Below, in pieces: positions 32,344-41,634 of a DNA stretch of 49,622 bases. Each line of letters starts with the position of its first letter. The stretch's first letter is position 1. The notes beneath the pieces were generated by a model that was given only the letters and a program-made list of their open reading frames with translations, did not search any database and was not told the DNA's origin. The translations under genes and the position numbers were made by a program. Where the stretch lies: NCBI GenBank assembly GCA_910579685.1, contig CAJTVN010000032.1:1-49622 (forward strand). Direction: 5' to 3'. Origin of the DNA: an uncultured Lachnospiraceae bacterium (GTDB lineage Bacteria > Bacillota > Clostridia > Lachnospirales > Lachnospiraceae).

Positions 32344-33093
32344 CTATTCCACGGGCTCTCCCTGCCGGTTGTACCACCGTTCCCCGTCCGTCAGGATATA
32401 GTCCTCCCCGCCCAGGATGGCTGCGCAGTAATCCTCTATGGAGGCGAGCTTTCTCTTAAACGCCACGCCGCCTCCAAACAGCACCGTACTGTGAACATCG
32501 GAACCGGCCGTTATGGGAAGGCCCTTCCTGCGGGCCAGCTCCCTTGCCTGCCGGTCCCACTGCGGATTTTTATGGTGCAGGCTTAAGGGGCTGCAGTGGG
32601 TTGCGTTAACCCCCTCCAGGCCGTCCACCAGATCCGGATACTGGCCGATCACCTCCATATAGTCCTCCTCGCGGAAGGGGTGCGCCTGGATCACCATACC
32701 GCCGGCCTCATGCACCAGCCGGTACTGCTCCGCCATGGATGCGTCCTTCAGCTGCGGGTGGGCCTTCAGCCACGGCTTATCCACGCCATAGATCAGAAAC
32801 TCCGGCCCCCTATAGCAGGATTCAAAGCCAAAAAAGACGGAAAGATCATTGGCGTCCCCCCATCTTCTGGCATTCTCATACCCTTTGCAAAACGCATCCA
32901 CCCACTCCTCCCAGGGAAGGTTTCTGTCGATACGGCAGTTCCCATTCCAGCTGTGGTCGGTGATAATAATCCCCGTATACCCTGCCTCCTTGCAGGCCCT
33001 TGCCATCTCCTCCCCCGTACAGCTGCCGCAGCGGCTGCTCTCGCTGGTATGCATGTGGGTCTCATATAAATAAGAATAATCCTCTCTTCTCAT
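32344..33093 (-). CDS. PHP-domain metal-dependent phosphoesterase
   Basis: 249 aa from ATG 33093 (AAGGAG upstream; longer frame to 33144 lacks a site). Metal-binding PHP motifs: ETHMHTSE (HxH), GIIITDHSWNGN (DH), a Glu in FFGFESC, QAHPFREE and ITAGSDVHS near the end (DxH). PHP proteins hydrolyse phosphoesters, such as histidinol phosphate or nucleotide 3'-phosphates; the substrate is unknown. It has its own promoter overlapping the end of sigF and is not necessarily part of the spoIIA operon. Confidence 0.8.
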   Translation of the reverse strand: MRREDYSYLYETHMHTSESSRCGSCTGEEMARACKEAGYTGIIITDHSWNGNCRIDRNLPWEEWVDAFCKGYENARRWGDANDLSVFFGFESCYRGPEFLIYGVDKPWLKAHPQLKDASMAEQYRLVHEAGGMVIQAHPFREEDYMEVIGQYPDLVDGLEGVNATHCSPLSLHHKNPQWDRQARELARRKGLPITAGSDVHSTVLFGGGVAFKRKLASIEDYCAAILGGEDYILTDGERWYNRQGEPVE

Positions 33094-33134
33094 TTGTCTC
33101 TCCTTGCTGTCTGCTTTCTGACTTTTCTTAAAAC

Positions 33135-33163
33135 AGTATAGCATCCTTTTTCGCTCCTGTCAG
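33135..33163 (-). promoter_or_regulatory. Promoter of the PHP-domain gene
   Basis: Minus strand CTGACA (33158-33163), 17-base spacer, TATACT (33135-33140), overlapping the sigF stop region. Confidence 0.65.
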
Positions 33164-33888
33164 GTATTCTCCGTCATTTTCTGGCGCAGGGAGAGAAGAA
33201 TCCTCTTTTCCAGACGGCTGACCTGAACCTGGCTGATGCCAAGAAGCCTGGCCACCTCCGTCTGAGTCTTGTCCTGATAGTAGCGCAGGACAATAATCCT
33301 CTGTTCCATCTCGGGAAGGCTGCCAAGAAGCTGCTTTACCACCAGGTGATTCAGCATGCTTTCCTGCTCGTCCCTTCCCTCGTCGGCCAGCTGATCCACC
33401 ATGTAGATCTCATTCCCGTCGCTCTGATAGACCGATTTATAAATGGATTCCACCTGCACGTTCGCCTCCATGGCAATCACCACGTCCTCAGTGGAAAGAC
33501 AGGTCTCCTTCGCCACCTCCATAAGGGTGGGATCCCGGTTCAGCTTCATCGAAAGCCGCTCCGTGGCATACTTTACCTTAATTCCGTTCTCCTTCAGGGT
33601 TCTCGAAACCTTTACGATTCCGTCATCACGGATAAAGCGCTTGATCTCCCCCGCGATCAGGGGCACCGCATAAGTGGAAAACTTCACATCGAAGGAAGTG
33701 TCAAACTTATCGATCGCCTTTATCAGACCGATGGTTCCAATCTGAAACAGATCCTCCGCCTCGTATCCCCTTCCCAGAAAACGCTTGACAATGTGATGCA
33801 CCAAACCCAGATTCTGCTCAATCAGTACCTCTCTTGATTCCTTTTCTCCCGCCTGTGCCTGCCTGATCAGTACTGAGGTTTCCGCCAT
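33160..33888 (-). CDS. sigF: Sporulation sigma factor SigF
   Basis: 242 aa. Region 2 (GLVHHIVKRF, DLFQIGTIGLIKAIDKFD, KFSTYAVPLIAGEIKRFIRD), region 3 and region 4 (LPEMEQRIIVLRYYQDKTQT, VARLLGISQVQVSRLE) of the sigma-70 family in the SigF/SigG arrangement. The order after spoIIAA and spoIIAB makes it SigF, the first forespore-specific sigma factor. Held inactive by SpoIIAB until polar septation. Two bases separate it from spoIIAB. Confidence 0.95.
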   Translation of the reverse strand: MAETSVLIRQAQAGEKESREVLIEQNLGLVHHIVKRFLGRGYEAEDLFQIGTIGLIKAIDKFDTSFDVKFSTYAVPLIAGEIKRFIRDDGIVKVSRTLKENGIKVKYATERLSMKLNRDPTLMEVAKETCLSTEDVVIAMEANVQVESIYKSVYQSDGNEIYMVDQLADEGRDEQESMLNHLVVKQLLGSLPEMEQRIIVLRYYQDKTQTEVARLLGISQVQVSRLEKRILLSLRQKMTENT

Positions 33889-33890
33889 GG

Positions 33891-34403
33891 CTATTCCTCA
33901 TGTCTGATCCAGGAAGTGGTTCCCAGCTTCTTCTTCATCAGCACCGTGGTTCCCATGCCCGGCTCGGAGATCACCTCCAGATCGTCCATAAAGGCCTCCA
34001 TGAAGGCAAATCCCATTCCCGACCTGTCCATGTCCGGCTTTGTGGTAAAAAGAGGTTCCATGGCCTGTTCCACATTCACAATCCCTTTCCCCTCGTCCAC
34101 CACCTCGACATGCAGTACATCCTCCAGCATCAGGCAGTGGAGCGACACCTTGTTTTCCCTCTCCTCAAAGATCCCCTCGCCGCTGTCGTACCCGTGGATA
34201 ATGGCGTTGGTGACCGCTTCGGAAACCGCCGTCTTGATATCGGATATCTCTTCCATGGTCGGATTCAGCGGGCTGATAAACGCCGCAACCGCAACCCTGG
34301 CAAAGGCTTCGTTTTCCGAAACAGCGTCAAATTCCAGCTTCATCTCGTTTTTCTGGTTTTTTCTGATTATTGGTCTTACTTCCAGAATCTTTTCCATTCT
34401 CAT
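33891..34403 (-). CDS. spoIIAB: Anti-sigma-F factor/serine kinase SpoIIAB
   Basis: 170 aa from ATG 34403, chosen because GGAGGG lies six bases upstream. This gives about 20 residues (MRMEKILEVRPIIRKNQ) more than B. subtilis SpoIIAB, whose start would align at the internal Met of NEMKLEF. GHKL kinase motifs: EAVTNAIIHGYD (N box), VVDEGKGI (G1) and TKPDMDRSGMGFAFMEAFMDD (G2 region). It binds SigF with ATP and phosphorylates SpoIIAA. Confidence 0.95.
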   Translation of the reverse strand: MRMEKILEVRPIIRKNQKNEMKLEFDAVSENEAFARVAVAAFISPLNPTMEEISDIKTAVSEAVTNAIIHGYDSGEGIFEERENKVSLHCLMLEDVLHVEVVDEGKGIVNVEQAMEPLFTTKPDMDRSGMGFAFMEAFMDDLEVISEPGMGTTVLMKKKLGTTSWIRHEE

Positions 34404-34456
34404 TCTTATCCCTCCTGCATACCGCAGACTGTGCCTGCGATGCCGCATTCCTGCCT

Positions 34457-34762
34457 TCACATGATTTCAATAACTTTATGTAAACCGCATATCATCAGGG
34501 TGCGCTTGATCCTCGCATCTGCGTTCACTGCGAAAATCTTGCCTCCAAAATAAGATATCTTTTTATATCTCCCTATAATTACTCCGATCCCTGAGCTGTC
34601 CATAAATTTGGTGTTCTCAAAGTCAAACACGATGTTCCCAATCCCCTCCTTTAGGATATAGCGGTCTGTTGTCTCACTTATGTAAACTGACTTATGGTGA
34701 TCCACCTCCTCCGGCATCCTGACCATCAAATAATTTTCAATCACCTTGAAATCCTCTTCCAT
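34457..34762 (-). CDS. spoIIAA: Anti-anti-sigma factor SpoIIAA
   Basis: 101 aa STAS-domain protein. FMDSSGIGVIIGRYK carries the serine phosphorylated by SpoIIAB (Ser57 by alignment with B. subtilis). Unphosphorylated protein releases SigF from SpoIIAB. First gene of the spoIIA operon, downstream of the terminator at 34811-34842. I could not identify a convincing sigma-H or Spo0A site in the 48 bases between. Confidence 0.95.
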   Translation of the reverse strand: MEEDFKVIENYLMVRMPEEVDHHKSVYISETTDRYILKEGIGNIVFDFENTKFMDSSGIGVIIGRYKKISYFGGKIFAVNADARIKRTLMICGLHKVIEIM

Positions 34763-34810
34763 TCCTTTTCCCCTTTCGCACTGTACGCACTTTGCTGATC
34801 ACCTTACCAG

Positions 34811-34842
34811 AAAAAAAGAGAACATGCCCAAACACGTTCTCT
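34811..34842 (-). terminator. Terminator between the TPR gene and spoIIAA
   Basis: AGAGAAC (complement of 34836-34842) pairs with GTTCTCT (complement of 34817-34823), with further partial pairing, followed by a seven-T run on the minus strand. Confidence 0.8.
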
Positions 34843-34885
34843 TTCGTATCTCTTATTCTTTTTCCGGCCGTTCCCGCCCGGCGGA

Positions 34886-36313
34886 CTACTGCGCCTGGCT
34901 CTCGTTGTTAATCTCGGCCAGATACGCCTCGCTTCTGTTTGCCCTGTTGGTATTCGGGAAATTGTCGATCACCTGGGCATAAACCTCCTTCGCCTTGTCG
35001 TTATCGCCTGACTGACGGTAAGCGTTGCCCAGATAAAACAGGGCGTCCACGTTCGTATTATTGTAGCGATACGCCCACATAAGAGCCGGTATCGCATTCT
35101 CGTACTCTTCCGCATTAAAGCTCCTAAAGCCGATATCATAATAGTATGCGCCAAGCCGCTCGCTGACCACGGCAAGGAATTTTGCCTCCAGATCCGTATA
35201 CGCCGTCGTCCGGTTATCCTGGCCTTCGCCCGATTCCTGATCCAGAGCTTCCATGTAACCTGCCACCTTCTCCAGATCCTCGGGATTTTCCAGATAGGCT
35301 CCGACCGCAAGCATCAGGCCGTCCGTGGCTTTCAGTGCGCCGTCGGTTCCCTCATAGGTGGCAAGCTCGTCGCTCAGCCTGTGGTTTTCATCCGTAAGAC
35401 TCTGTATCTTCTGCTGCTGTTCGTCAATCGTAGCCGTCTTGGCATCCGACTGCTCACTGACAACCTTCAGTCTGTCGTTGACTTCTTCGCTGGCCCCCCG
35501 TATCCTTGCCGGAAGAATCAAAAAGCTGGCGATGGCAATCCCGATCACAATTCCGATCCCCAGATTCAGCAGGACGGAAACGCCGCTTCTGTCCTTGCCG
35601 TTGATGGGCTGGATAATCGTCTCATTCCCGCTCTGATAGCGCACCATCTCCTGGGAACGGGATTTTCTTTTTCCGGTTGACCGGCCGCCCTCCTCGGGCA
35701 CCAGCATCCGGTCCACCTCGCGCAGATACCGGAGCGTGGTCGTGTTGTTGGCGTCAATCTGACAGCATTTCTGCAGCTCCTTCTTCGCCTTTTCCCACTC
35801 TTCCCCATTGATGTACAAAAGAGCCAGAAGCTGATGCGCCCTGATATATTTGGGACTGTAGGAAAGCACCTTTTTCAGCTGAATCACCGCCAGATCCTGG
35901 CTGTCCTGATAACAATAGCCAAGGGCCTGGTTATATTTTTTAATCGTCTGGTTAATTGCGTCAAGCCTGGACTGATTACTCCGGATCATGTCCACATAAT
36001 CGTTGGCTATGTTCTTTTTCGGGCGCAGATTCTGGCTGATCACCCACTCCTTTAAAGCGGAAACCACCTCGCCCATCTCAAAATACACAAGTCCCAGAAG
36101 GTTTCTTGCCTCGATATTATTTTTATTATACTTAAGACTCTGGCGGAGGCTTACCAGCGCCCCCGATAAATCCCTCACCGTCGCCTTGTCAAGCCCGTCA
36201 TTGTAAAAATGGTTTGACATATACATAATCTTTTTGTAGAGAGTGACATCCTCCCCGCATCCGGTACAGTAATCGTGATCCGACAGACGACATCCGCATT
36301 TATAACATACCAT
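34886..36313 (-). CDS. Zinc-ribbon, TPR and single-TM protein
   Basis: 475 aa. N-terminal zinc ribbon (CYKCGCRL, then CTGCG within the first 20 residues), cytoplasmic TPR helices (about 30-200; LLGLVYFEMGEVVSALKEW, AHQLLALLYINGEEWEKAKK), a basic segment, one TM (about 246-266, LNLGIGIVIGIAIASFLILP), a coiled coil (EQQQKIQSLTDENHRLSDEL) and C-terminal external TPRs (ALMWAYRYNNTNVDALFYLG). A bitopic scaffold with TPRs on both sides of the membrane. Six bases after the 51-aa ORF, so at the end of the valS-folC operon. Confidence 0.75.
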   Translation of the reverse strand: MVCYKCGCRLSDHDYCTGCGEDVTLYKKIMYMSNHFYNDGLDKATVRDLSGALVSLRQSLKYNKNNIEARNLLGLVYFEMGEVVSALKEWVISQNLRPKKNIANDYVDMIRSNQSRLDAINQTIKKYNQALGYCYQDSQDLAVIQLKKVLSYSPKYIRAHQLLALLYINGEEWEKAKKELQKCCQIDANNTTTLRYLREVDRMLVPEEGGRSTGKRKSRSQEMVRYQSGNETIIQPINGKDRSGVSVLLNLGIGIVIGIAIASFLILPARIRGASEEVNDRLKVVSEQSDAKTATIDEQQQKIQSLTDENHRLSDELATYEGTDGALKATDGLMLAVGAYLENPEDLEKVAGYMEALDQESGEGQDNRTTAYTDLEAKFLAVVSERLGAYYYDIGFRSFNAEEYENAIPALMWAYRYNNTNVDALFYLGNAYRQSGDNDKAKEVYAQVIDNFPNTNRANRSEAYLAEINNESQAQ

Positions 36314-36319
36314 GCCCCG

Positions 36320-36475
36320 TTACTCCTGTTCTTCCTTTGTCTTCGTCCTGTCGCCCAATTTTAACATCATCTCCACCATATCCATGGTGTTCTGGTATCC
36401 GTTTATCGCTTCCTCCGCATCCTCCACCTCAAGGCTTGGCTGAAATTTTTTCAGTTCTTCTTCAAAATCAATCAT
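36320..36475 (-). CDS. Small acidic 51-aa protein between folC and the TPR gene
   Basis: ATG at 36475, AGGAGA seven bases upstream, overlapping the folC stop (ATGATTGA), and ending six bases before the TPR gene. The peptide begins MIDFEEELKKFQPSLEVED and continues as a helix (AEEAINGYQNTMDMVEMMLK) with a charged tail. The tight coupling on both sides and the good ribosome binding site support a real gene. Function unknown. Confidence 0.7.
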   Translation of the reverse strand: MIDFEEELKKFQPSLEVEDAEEAINGYQNTMDMVEMMLKLGDRTKTKEEQE

Positions 36476-37772
36476 CCGGCATTCTCCTCAAAAGGGCTTT
36501 CACCTGCCCCGCCAAATACAATGAGCCGGCAATATAAACAAGATCTGCTTCTTCTCTATCCGATAATAAGCGGCTGACCGCTTCCTCCGCACTTTTGTGA
36601 TAGCTGCAATATATCTGGTTATATTGCCCCCAAACTTCCTGTAACTTATCAAAAGAGACACTGCGCTGCGACGCAAGCACCGTCACCGCCACATCCGCAA
36701 ACAGTCCGGAACCGACAAGCTGCCTTACCATGCTCTCATAGCGCTTGTCTGCAACCGCACCAAAGAGCAGACGCCTTTTTCCCCGGCAGGCAATGCCTCT
36801 GACCGAATTCAGAAATGCCTCTATTCCGTCTTCATTATGGGCTCCGTCCAGATAAACGCCCGGCAGAACCTCCTCCATTCTTCCCGGCCAAAAAGCCGTG
36901 CGCAGCCCTCCCCGGACGGCTTTCTCACAGATCCGCCCATCCGCCTCGGAAAGAATCTGTGCGGCGCACACCGCAAGCGATGCGTTTTCAACCTGATAGA
37001 GAGCCGTTGTCTCAAGGAAAAGACTAACATAATTATAATAACCAGTATGAAGGGAAAAATCAATGGTTTTCTTACCGATATTCACTGCCGAAATGTCATC
37101 TTTTCCGACAATAACCGACAAAATTCCAAGCTGCCGCGCCCGCCGGCGCAGAACCTTTGTGGCCTGCTCATGCCTGTCGGCAAAAACCACGGGGACTGAC
37201 CGCTTCATGATTCCCGCCTTTTCCTCCGCAATCTCCTCCAGCGTATCGCCCAGATACTGCATATGATCGTACCCGATTTCCGTGATCACGCACACATCCG
37301 GCTTTTCTATGGTGTTGGTGGCATCCAGCCTGCCCCCCATTCCCGTCTCCAGGATGATATACTCCGGTTTCTTTTCCTTAAAATAGGACATGGCCATTAA
37401 AAACAAAAATTCAAAAAAGGAGGGATGCCGCTCCCGCTGCGGAGGAAGGATTTTCATCACCTTCTCAAACGCCAGCGCGAAGTCCTCCCCGCTGATCATT
37501 CTCCCGTCCAGGCTGATCCGCTCCCGCATGGTTTCCAGGTGTGGAGATATAAACATGCCCACACTGGCCCCCGCCTCCATCAGGATGGAGCGCAAATAGG
37601 CACAAACGGATCCTTTCCCGTTTGTGCCCGCAACATGGATGATCCTGGCATCAATCCCGTCCTGCGTTATCTCGTTCAAAAGCTTTTTTGCATCCTCCGG
37701 GGTATGCTTTGCGGCAAACCCCGGAATGCCTGAAATATACCGTTCCGCTTCTTCGTATGTGACCACCGCCAT
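36468..37772 (-). CDS. folC: Folylpolyglutamate synthase/dihydrofolate synthase
   Basis: 434 aa Mur-ligase-family protein. P-loop VAGTNGKGSVCAYL (about 47-60), FISPHLETMRERI, ETGMGGRLDATN, the ITEIGYDHMQYLGDTLEEIA segment and DGAHNEDGIEAF are FolC hallmarks. Adds glutamate to folates with ATP. Eight bases after valS on the same strand, an arrangement common in Firmicutes, so probably under the valS T-box. Confidence 0.95.
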   Translation of the reverse strand: MAVVTYEEAERYISGIPGFAAKHTPEDAKKLLNEITQDGIDARIIHVAGTNGKGSVCAYLRSILMEAGASVGMFISPHLETMRERISLDGRMISGEDFALAFEKVMKILPPQRERHPSFFEFLFLMAMSYFKEKKPEYIILETGMGGRLDATNTIEKPDVCVITEIGYDHMQYLGDTLEEIAEEKAGIMKRSVPVVFADRHEQATKVLRRRARQLGILSVIVGKDDISAVNIGKKTIDFSLHTGYYNYVSLFLETTALYQVENASLAVCAAQILSEADGRICEKAVRGGLRTAFWPGRMEEVLPGVYLDGAHNEDGIEAFLNSVRGIACRGKRRLLFGAVADKRYESMVRQLVGSGLFADVAVTVLASQRSVSFDKLQEVWGQYNQIYCSYHKSAEEAVSRLLSDREEADLVYIAGSLYLAGQVKALLRRMPDD

Positions 37773-37780
37773 CCTCCAAC

Positions 37781-40447
37781 CTATCTCTGAAGCTGGGAAA
37801 GCCTTTCCCTGACCTGTTCGATCATCTGCGTGTACTTTTCCAGCTTGCCTCTCTCCTGGGCAACCTTTTCCTCCGGAGCCTTGGACAGAAATCTTTCATT
37901 CTTCAGCATGCCGTCCGCTCTTGCGATCTCGCCCTGGAGCCTCTTCTCCTCCTTTGTAAGACGTCCGATCTCCTGCTCGATATCCACCAGCTGGTCAAAA
38001 GGGATATAGAGGGACGCACCCTCGATCACCACGGATACCGCATCCTGCGCAATCCCAGTCCTGTCCTTCTGAACCTGCACCTGGGATGCGCTGGCAAGGG
38101 ATGCGAAAAACAGCCGGCCCTCCGTAAAGGCGTTAACGATATCCTCCCGCTCGCTGACCACAAACACGAAAGCCTTTCTTCCGGGAGCCACGTTCATTTC
38201 CGTGCGCACATTGCGGATTCCTCTCACGCCCTCCTTGATGATCTCAATCTCCCTCTCCTCTTTCGGAAAGCTTCTTGCGCTGTCAAATTCCGGCCATTTT
38301 GAGATCATAACGGACTCCTCCGCCGACTGCAGCGTGCAGAAGATCTCCTCCGTGATAAATGGCATGTACGGGTGAAGGAGCTTTAACGCATCGATCAGCA
38401 CGGCCCTCAGGGTCCGGAGTGCGGCCGCCTTGCTCTCCTGATTATCGGAATTGTAAAGACGCGGCTTTACCATCTCGATATACCAGTCGCAGAACTCATC
38501 CCAGATAAAATCGTACACCTTCTGTACGGCAATCCCAAGCTCAAAGCTGTCCATATTGTCAGTGACTTCCCGGATCAGCGTATTGAGCTTTGAGAGAATC
38601 CATTTGTCCACCGGCTCCAGCGCAAGGCCGGTTACGCCGGCTTCCTCCCGCACCCCGCCCATGTTCATCAGGATAAACCGGGACGCATTCCAGATCTTGT
38701 TTGCAAAGTTCCGGCTGGCCTCCACCCTCTCGTAATAAAAGCGCATGTCGTTGCCCGGCGCATTTCCCGTAATCAGCGTAAGGCGCAGCGCATCCGCACC
38801 GTACTTTTCGATAATTTCCAAAGGATCAATCCCATTTCCCAGGGACTTGCTCATCTTTCTTCCCTGTGCGTCCCTCACAAGGCCGTGGAACAGCACCGTC
38901 TTAAAAGGCTTCTCTCCCATCTGCTCAAAGCCCGAGAAGATCATGCGGATTACCCAGAAGAAAATAATGTCATAGCCTGTCACCAGCACGTCCGTTGGAT
39001 AGAAATACTTCAAATCCTCCGTCTGATCCGGCCATCCCAGCGTGGAAAAAGGCCACAGCGCAGAGGAGAACCAGGTGTCCAGCGTATCCGGATCCTGATG
39101 AAGCTTTCCGTGTCCGCATTTCGGGCAGGATCCGGGTGCGGCGGCGCTTACCACGATCTCGCCGCACTTGTCACAGTAATAAGCGGGAATCCGGTGTCCC
39201 CACCACAACTGCCTGGAAATGCACCAGTCACGGATATTGTCCGTCCAGTTAAAGTAGATCTTCTCCATCCTGGCCGGAATCAGCCGGATATCCCCGCTCT
39301 TTACGGCCTCCACCGCAGGCTTTATCAGCTCGTCCATCTTAACGAACCACTGCTGTTTGATCATGGGCTCAATGGTGGTCTTGCAGCGGTCATGGGTTCC
39401 CACATTGTGCGCGTGATCCTCGATCCGCACAAGGAGTCCCATCTCGTCCAGCTCTTTTACTATGGCGGCTCTCGCCGCATAGCGATCCATGCCGCAGAAT
39501 TTTCCGCCGTTCTCATTGATCGTTGCGTCGTCGTTCATGATATTGATCTCGGGAAGGCCGTGGCGTTTGCCCACCTCAAAGTCGTTGGGGTCGTGAGCCG
39601 GGGTAATCTTCACAACGCCGGTACCGAATTCCATATCCACATAGGAATCCGCCACAATGGGAAGCTCCCTGTCAAGGAAGGGAAGCATTGCCTTTTTCCC
39701 GATCAGGTCCTTGTATCTGTCGTCCTCCGGATTGACCGCCACCGCCGTATCTCCCAGCATGGTCTCCGGCCTGGTGGTGGCAAACTCCAGGAAACGGGTT
39801 TCGCTGACGGTCCCGTCCTCCTCGATCAGAGGGTATTTGATATGCCAAAAATGGCCCGCCTGCTCCTGGTACTCCACCTCCGCATCCGAAATGGACGTGT
39901 TGCACACCGGGCACCAGTTGATGATCCGGCTTCCCTTGTAAATCCAGCCTTTTTCATGCATCTTACAGAACACTTCCGTCACGGCCTTATTGCAGCCCTC
40001 GTCCATGGTAAAGCGTTCCCTGTCCCAGTCGCAGGATGAGCCCAGCTTTTTCAGCTGGCTGATAATCCGTCCGCCGTACTCTCTCTTCCACTCCCAGGCT
40101 CTCTCGAGAAATCCTTCCCTTCCCAGATCCTCCTTGCTGATTCCCTCTTCCTTCAGCTTTTCAATGATCTTTACCTCCGTGGCAATGCTGGCGTGATCCG
40201 TTCCCGGCTGCCACAGCGCATTGTAGCCCTGCATTCTCTTATAGCGGATCAGAATATCCTGCATGGTATTGTCAAGGGCATGTCCCATGTGCAGCTGTCC
40301 CGTGATATTTGGAGGCGGGATCACAATGGTAAAGGGTGTCTTTGTGCGATCCACCTCGGCGTGGAAATACTTTTTGTCCATCCACTTCTGGTACAGTCTG
40401 TCCTCGATCCCCTTGGGATCATACGTTTTCGCAAGTTCTCTGCTCAT
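37781..40447 (-). CDS. valS: Valyl-tRNA synthetase
   Basis: 888 aa class I synthetase: PPNITGQLHMGHALDN (HIGH box), GRKMSKSLGN (KMSKS loop), editing domain with TTRPETMLGDTAVAV, zinc-like CDKCG, and a C-terminal coiled-coil arm (QLVDIEQEIGRLTKEEKRLQ) as in ValRS. Charges tRNA-Val. Preceded by a T-box leader. Confidence 0.97.
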   Translation of the reverse strand: MSRELAKTYDPKGIEDRLYQKWMDKKYFHAEVDRTKTPFTIVIPPPNITGQLHMGHALDNTMQDILIRYKRMQGYNALWQPGTDHASIATEVKIIEKLKEEGISKEDLGREGFLERAWEWKREYGGRIISQLKKLGSSCDWDRERFTMDEGCNKAVTEVFCKMHEKGWIYKGSRIINWCPVCNTSISDAEVEYQEQAGHFWHIKYPLIEEDGTVSETRFLEFATTRPETMLGDTAVAVNPEDDRYKDLIGKKAMLPFLDRELPIVADSYVDMEFGTGVVKITPAHDPNDFEVGKRHGLPEINIMNDDATINENGGKFCGMDRYAARAAIVKELDEMGLLVRIEDHAHNVGTHDRCKTTIEPMIKQQWFVKMDELIKPAVEAVKSGDIRLIPARMEKIYFNWTDNIRDWCISRQLWWGHRIPAYYCDKCGEIVVSAAAPGSCPKCGHGKLHQDPDTLDTWFSSALWPFSTLGWPDQTEDLKYFYPTDVLVTGYDIIFFWVIRMIFSGFEQMGEKPFKTVLFHGLVRDAQGRKMSKSLGNGIDPLEIIEKYGADALRLTLITGNAPGNDMRFYYERVEASRNFANKIWNASRFILMNMGGVREEAGVTGLALEPVDKWILSKLNTLIREVTDNMDSFELGIAVQKVYDFIWDEFCDWYIEMVKPRLYNSDNQESKAAALRTLRAVLIDALKLLHPYMPFITEEIFCTLQSAEESVMISKWPEFDSARSFPKEEREIEIIKEGVRGIRNVRTEMNVAPGRKAFVFVVSEREDIVNAFTEGRLFFASLASASQVQVQKDRTGIAQDAVSVVIEGASLYIPFDQLVDIEQEIGRLTKEEKRLQGEIARADGMLKNERFLSKAPEEKVAQERGKLEKYTQMIEQVRERLSQLQR

Positions 40448-40493
40448 ATTAATCCTCCATTCGTCTCATTTTTGGCCATTCGGGCCCGCGCAT

Positions 40494-40802
40494 AAAAAGG
40501 CCCTCTGCAAACTCCCATCTGCAAAGGGCGTAATTACGCGGTACCACCTTTTCTTCTCACTCTATGGCTCACGGCGCACTGCGCCTTAAAGCCGCTATCC
40601 GGTAACGTGGATAAAACGGGAACGCTTACACGCCGTCCAGGCAGCTCTCACGGCCTGGGGTTTCAGCTTTCCGGTTCCAGGGCTACCTTCCCTGCGCCTT
40701 TCTTCAAACGCCCTTTCAGCCTGCGGGGCATTCTCTCTGCAGAAGGGGACTGCGGGTACTCCTCCCTGTCATCACCTGTAAATGCTGGTCTCATTTAAGT
40801 TA
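40494..40802 (-). ncRNA. T-box riboswitch leader of valS
   Basis: The minus strand carries the T-box sequence AAGGTGGTACCGCG (complement of 40537-40550) followed by a terminator stem GCCCTTTGCA/TGCAGAGGGC and TTTTT (40494-40529). Upstream is a Stem I region with AGTAC and AGAGAG motifs. The best candidate specifier triplet is GTA (Val; complement of 40684-40686) in a GAAGGTAGCCCTGGAAC context. Uncharged tRNA-Val should stabilise the antiterminator and turn on valS, folC and the genes behind it. Confidence 0.9.
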
Positions 40803-40807
40803 CATTT

Positions 40808-40836
40808 ATCTTAGTCGGGAGTGCCCGATTTGTCAA
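40808..40836 (-). promoter_or_regulatory. Promoter of the valS T-box transcript
   Basis: Minus strand TTGACA (40831-40836), 17-base spacer, TAAGAT (40808-40813). It overlaps the last codons of the HAD gene. Confidence 0.75.
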
Positions 40837-41582
40837 GGGATTTTTGTTTTCTCTGCCACCTGTGCGATATCCGCAAGCTCCAGACAGCTCTCCGGGAGGG
40901 CCGCAGGCCGCTCTGGCGACTGTGCGGTATGCACATACAGACTCCGGATCCCGTAAGCCTGGGCGCCCAGAATATCCGCCCGGTACTCGTTCCCGATCAT
41001 GACGGATTCCTCTTTTTTCAGCCCGTACTTCTGAAACAGCGTATCAAAAAAACGCAGGGAAGGTTTTTTTACTCCCGCATCCGAAGAATACAGGATTCCG
41101 TCAAAGCAGTCGTAAATTCCCAGCATGCGCATCTCCGGTTCCGTGAACATGCGCTGGGCATTGGACAGCACATAAAGCCGCTTTCCCTCCGCTCTCAACC
41201 CGGCAAGCAGCTTTGGAACCTTCTCATAGAGACGGATGTATTCAAGGGACAGACTTCGGAAAGTCATACCGATCTGCCCAAGCTGCGCCTGATCCGCTTT
41301 CACACCCTTTTCCGCCAAAAGCCTCTCAAAAACATGTGAAAGCTGAACCTCTGTCTCCTCCGGTGAAAGCTCTCCGCCGTTCAGACGCTTCCCTGCCGCC
41401 GCAAGCTCCAGAGCCGTTTCCTCCTCCACCAGCTCGCCGTACCTGCGCCTGAGTACGTCCGGAGTATAAAAAGCCCCCATCATGGAAAAAAGGTACGCCA
41501 TGCTCTTCCACAGAGACGGAGCCGTCTCATCGGTTCGTATATCCACCAGCGTTCCGTATAAATCGAAAATATAATTCTTCAT
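40833..41582 (-). CDS. HAD-superfamily hydrolase (phosphatase-like)
   Basis: 249 aa. HAD motifs: IFDLYGTLVD (motif I, nucleophile Asp and acid/base position occupied by Tyr), YVLSNAQ (II), GVKKPS (III Lys) and IGNEYRADILGA (IV). A helical cap lies between I and II. Start ATG 41582 is chosen because motif I follows directly; the frame is open back to 41654 into ftsH. Substituting Tyr for the second motif-I Asp (DxY for DxD) is seen in dehalogenase-like HADs, so phosphatase activity is not assured. Confidence 0.75.
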   Translation of the reverse strand: MKNYIFDLYGTLVDIRTDETAPSLWKSMAYLFSMMGAFYTPDVLRRRYGELVEEETALELAAAGKRLNGGELSPEETEVQLSHVFERLLAEKGVKADQAQLGQIGMTFRSLSLEYIRLYEKVPKLLAGLRAEGKRLYVLSNAQRMFTEPEMRMLGIYDCFDGILYSSDAGVKKPSLRFFDTLFQKYGLKKEESVMIGNEYRADILGAQAYGIRSLYVHTAQSPERPAALPESCLELADIAQVAEKTKIP

Positions 41583-41634
41583 CTTACAATTCCGCTCTCT
41601 CACAGGCCATCTTTCCTTCCGCCGCCATTCTTCC

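Noticed and set aside
34763..34810. Sigma-H promoter or Spo0A box before spoIIAA
   Set aside because: AAGGTGAT and GTGCGAAA were considered, but neither matches the consensus well enough at correct spacing.
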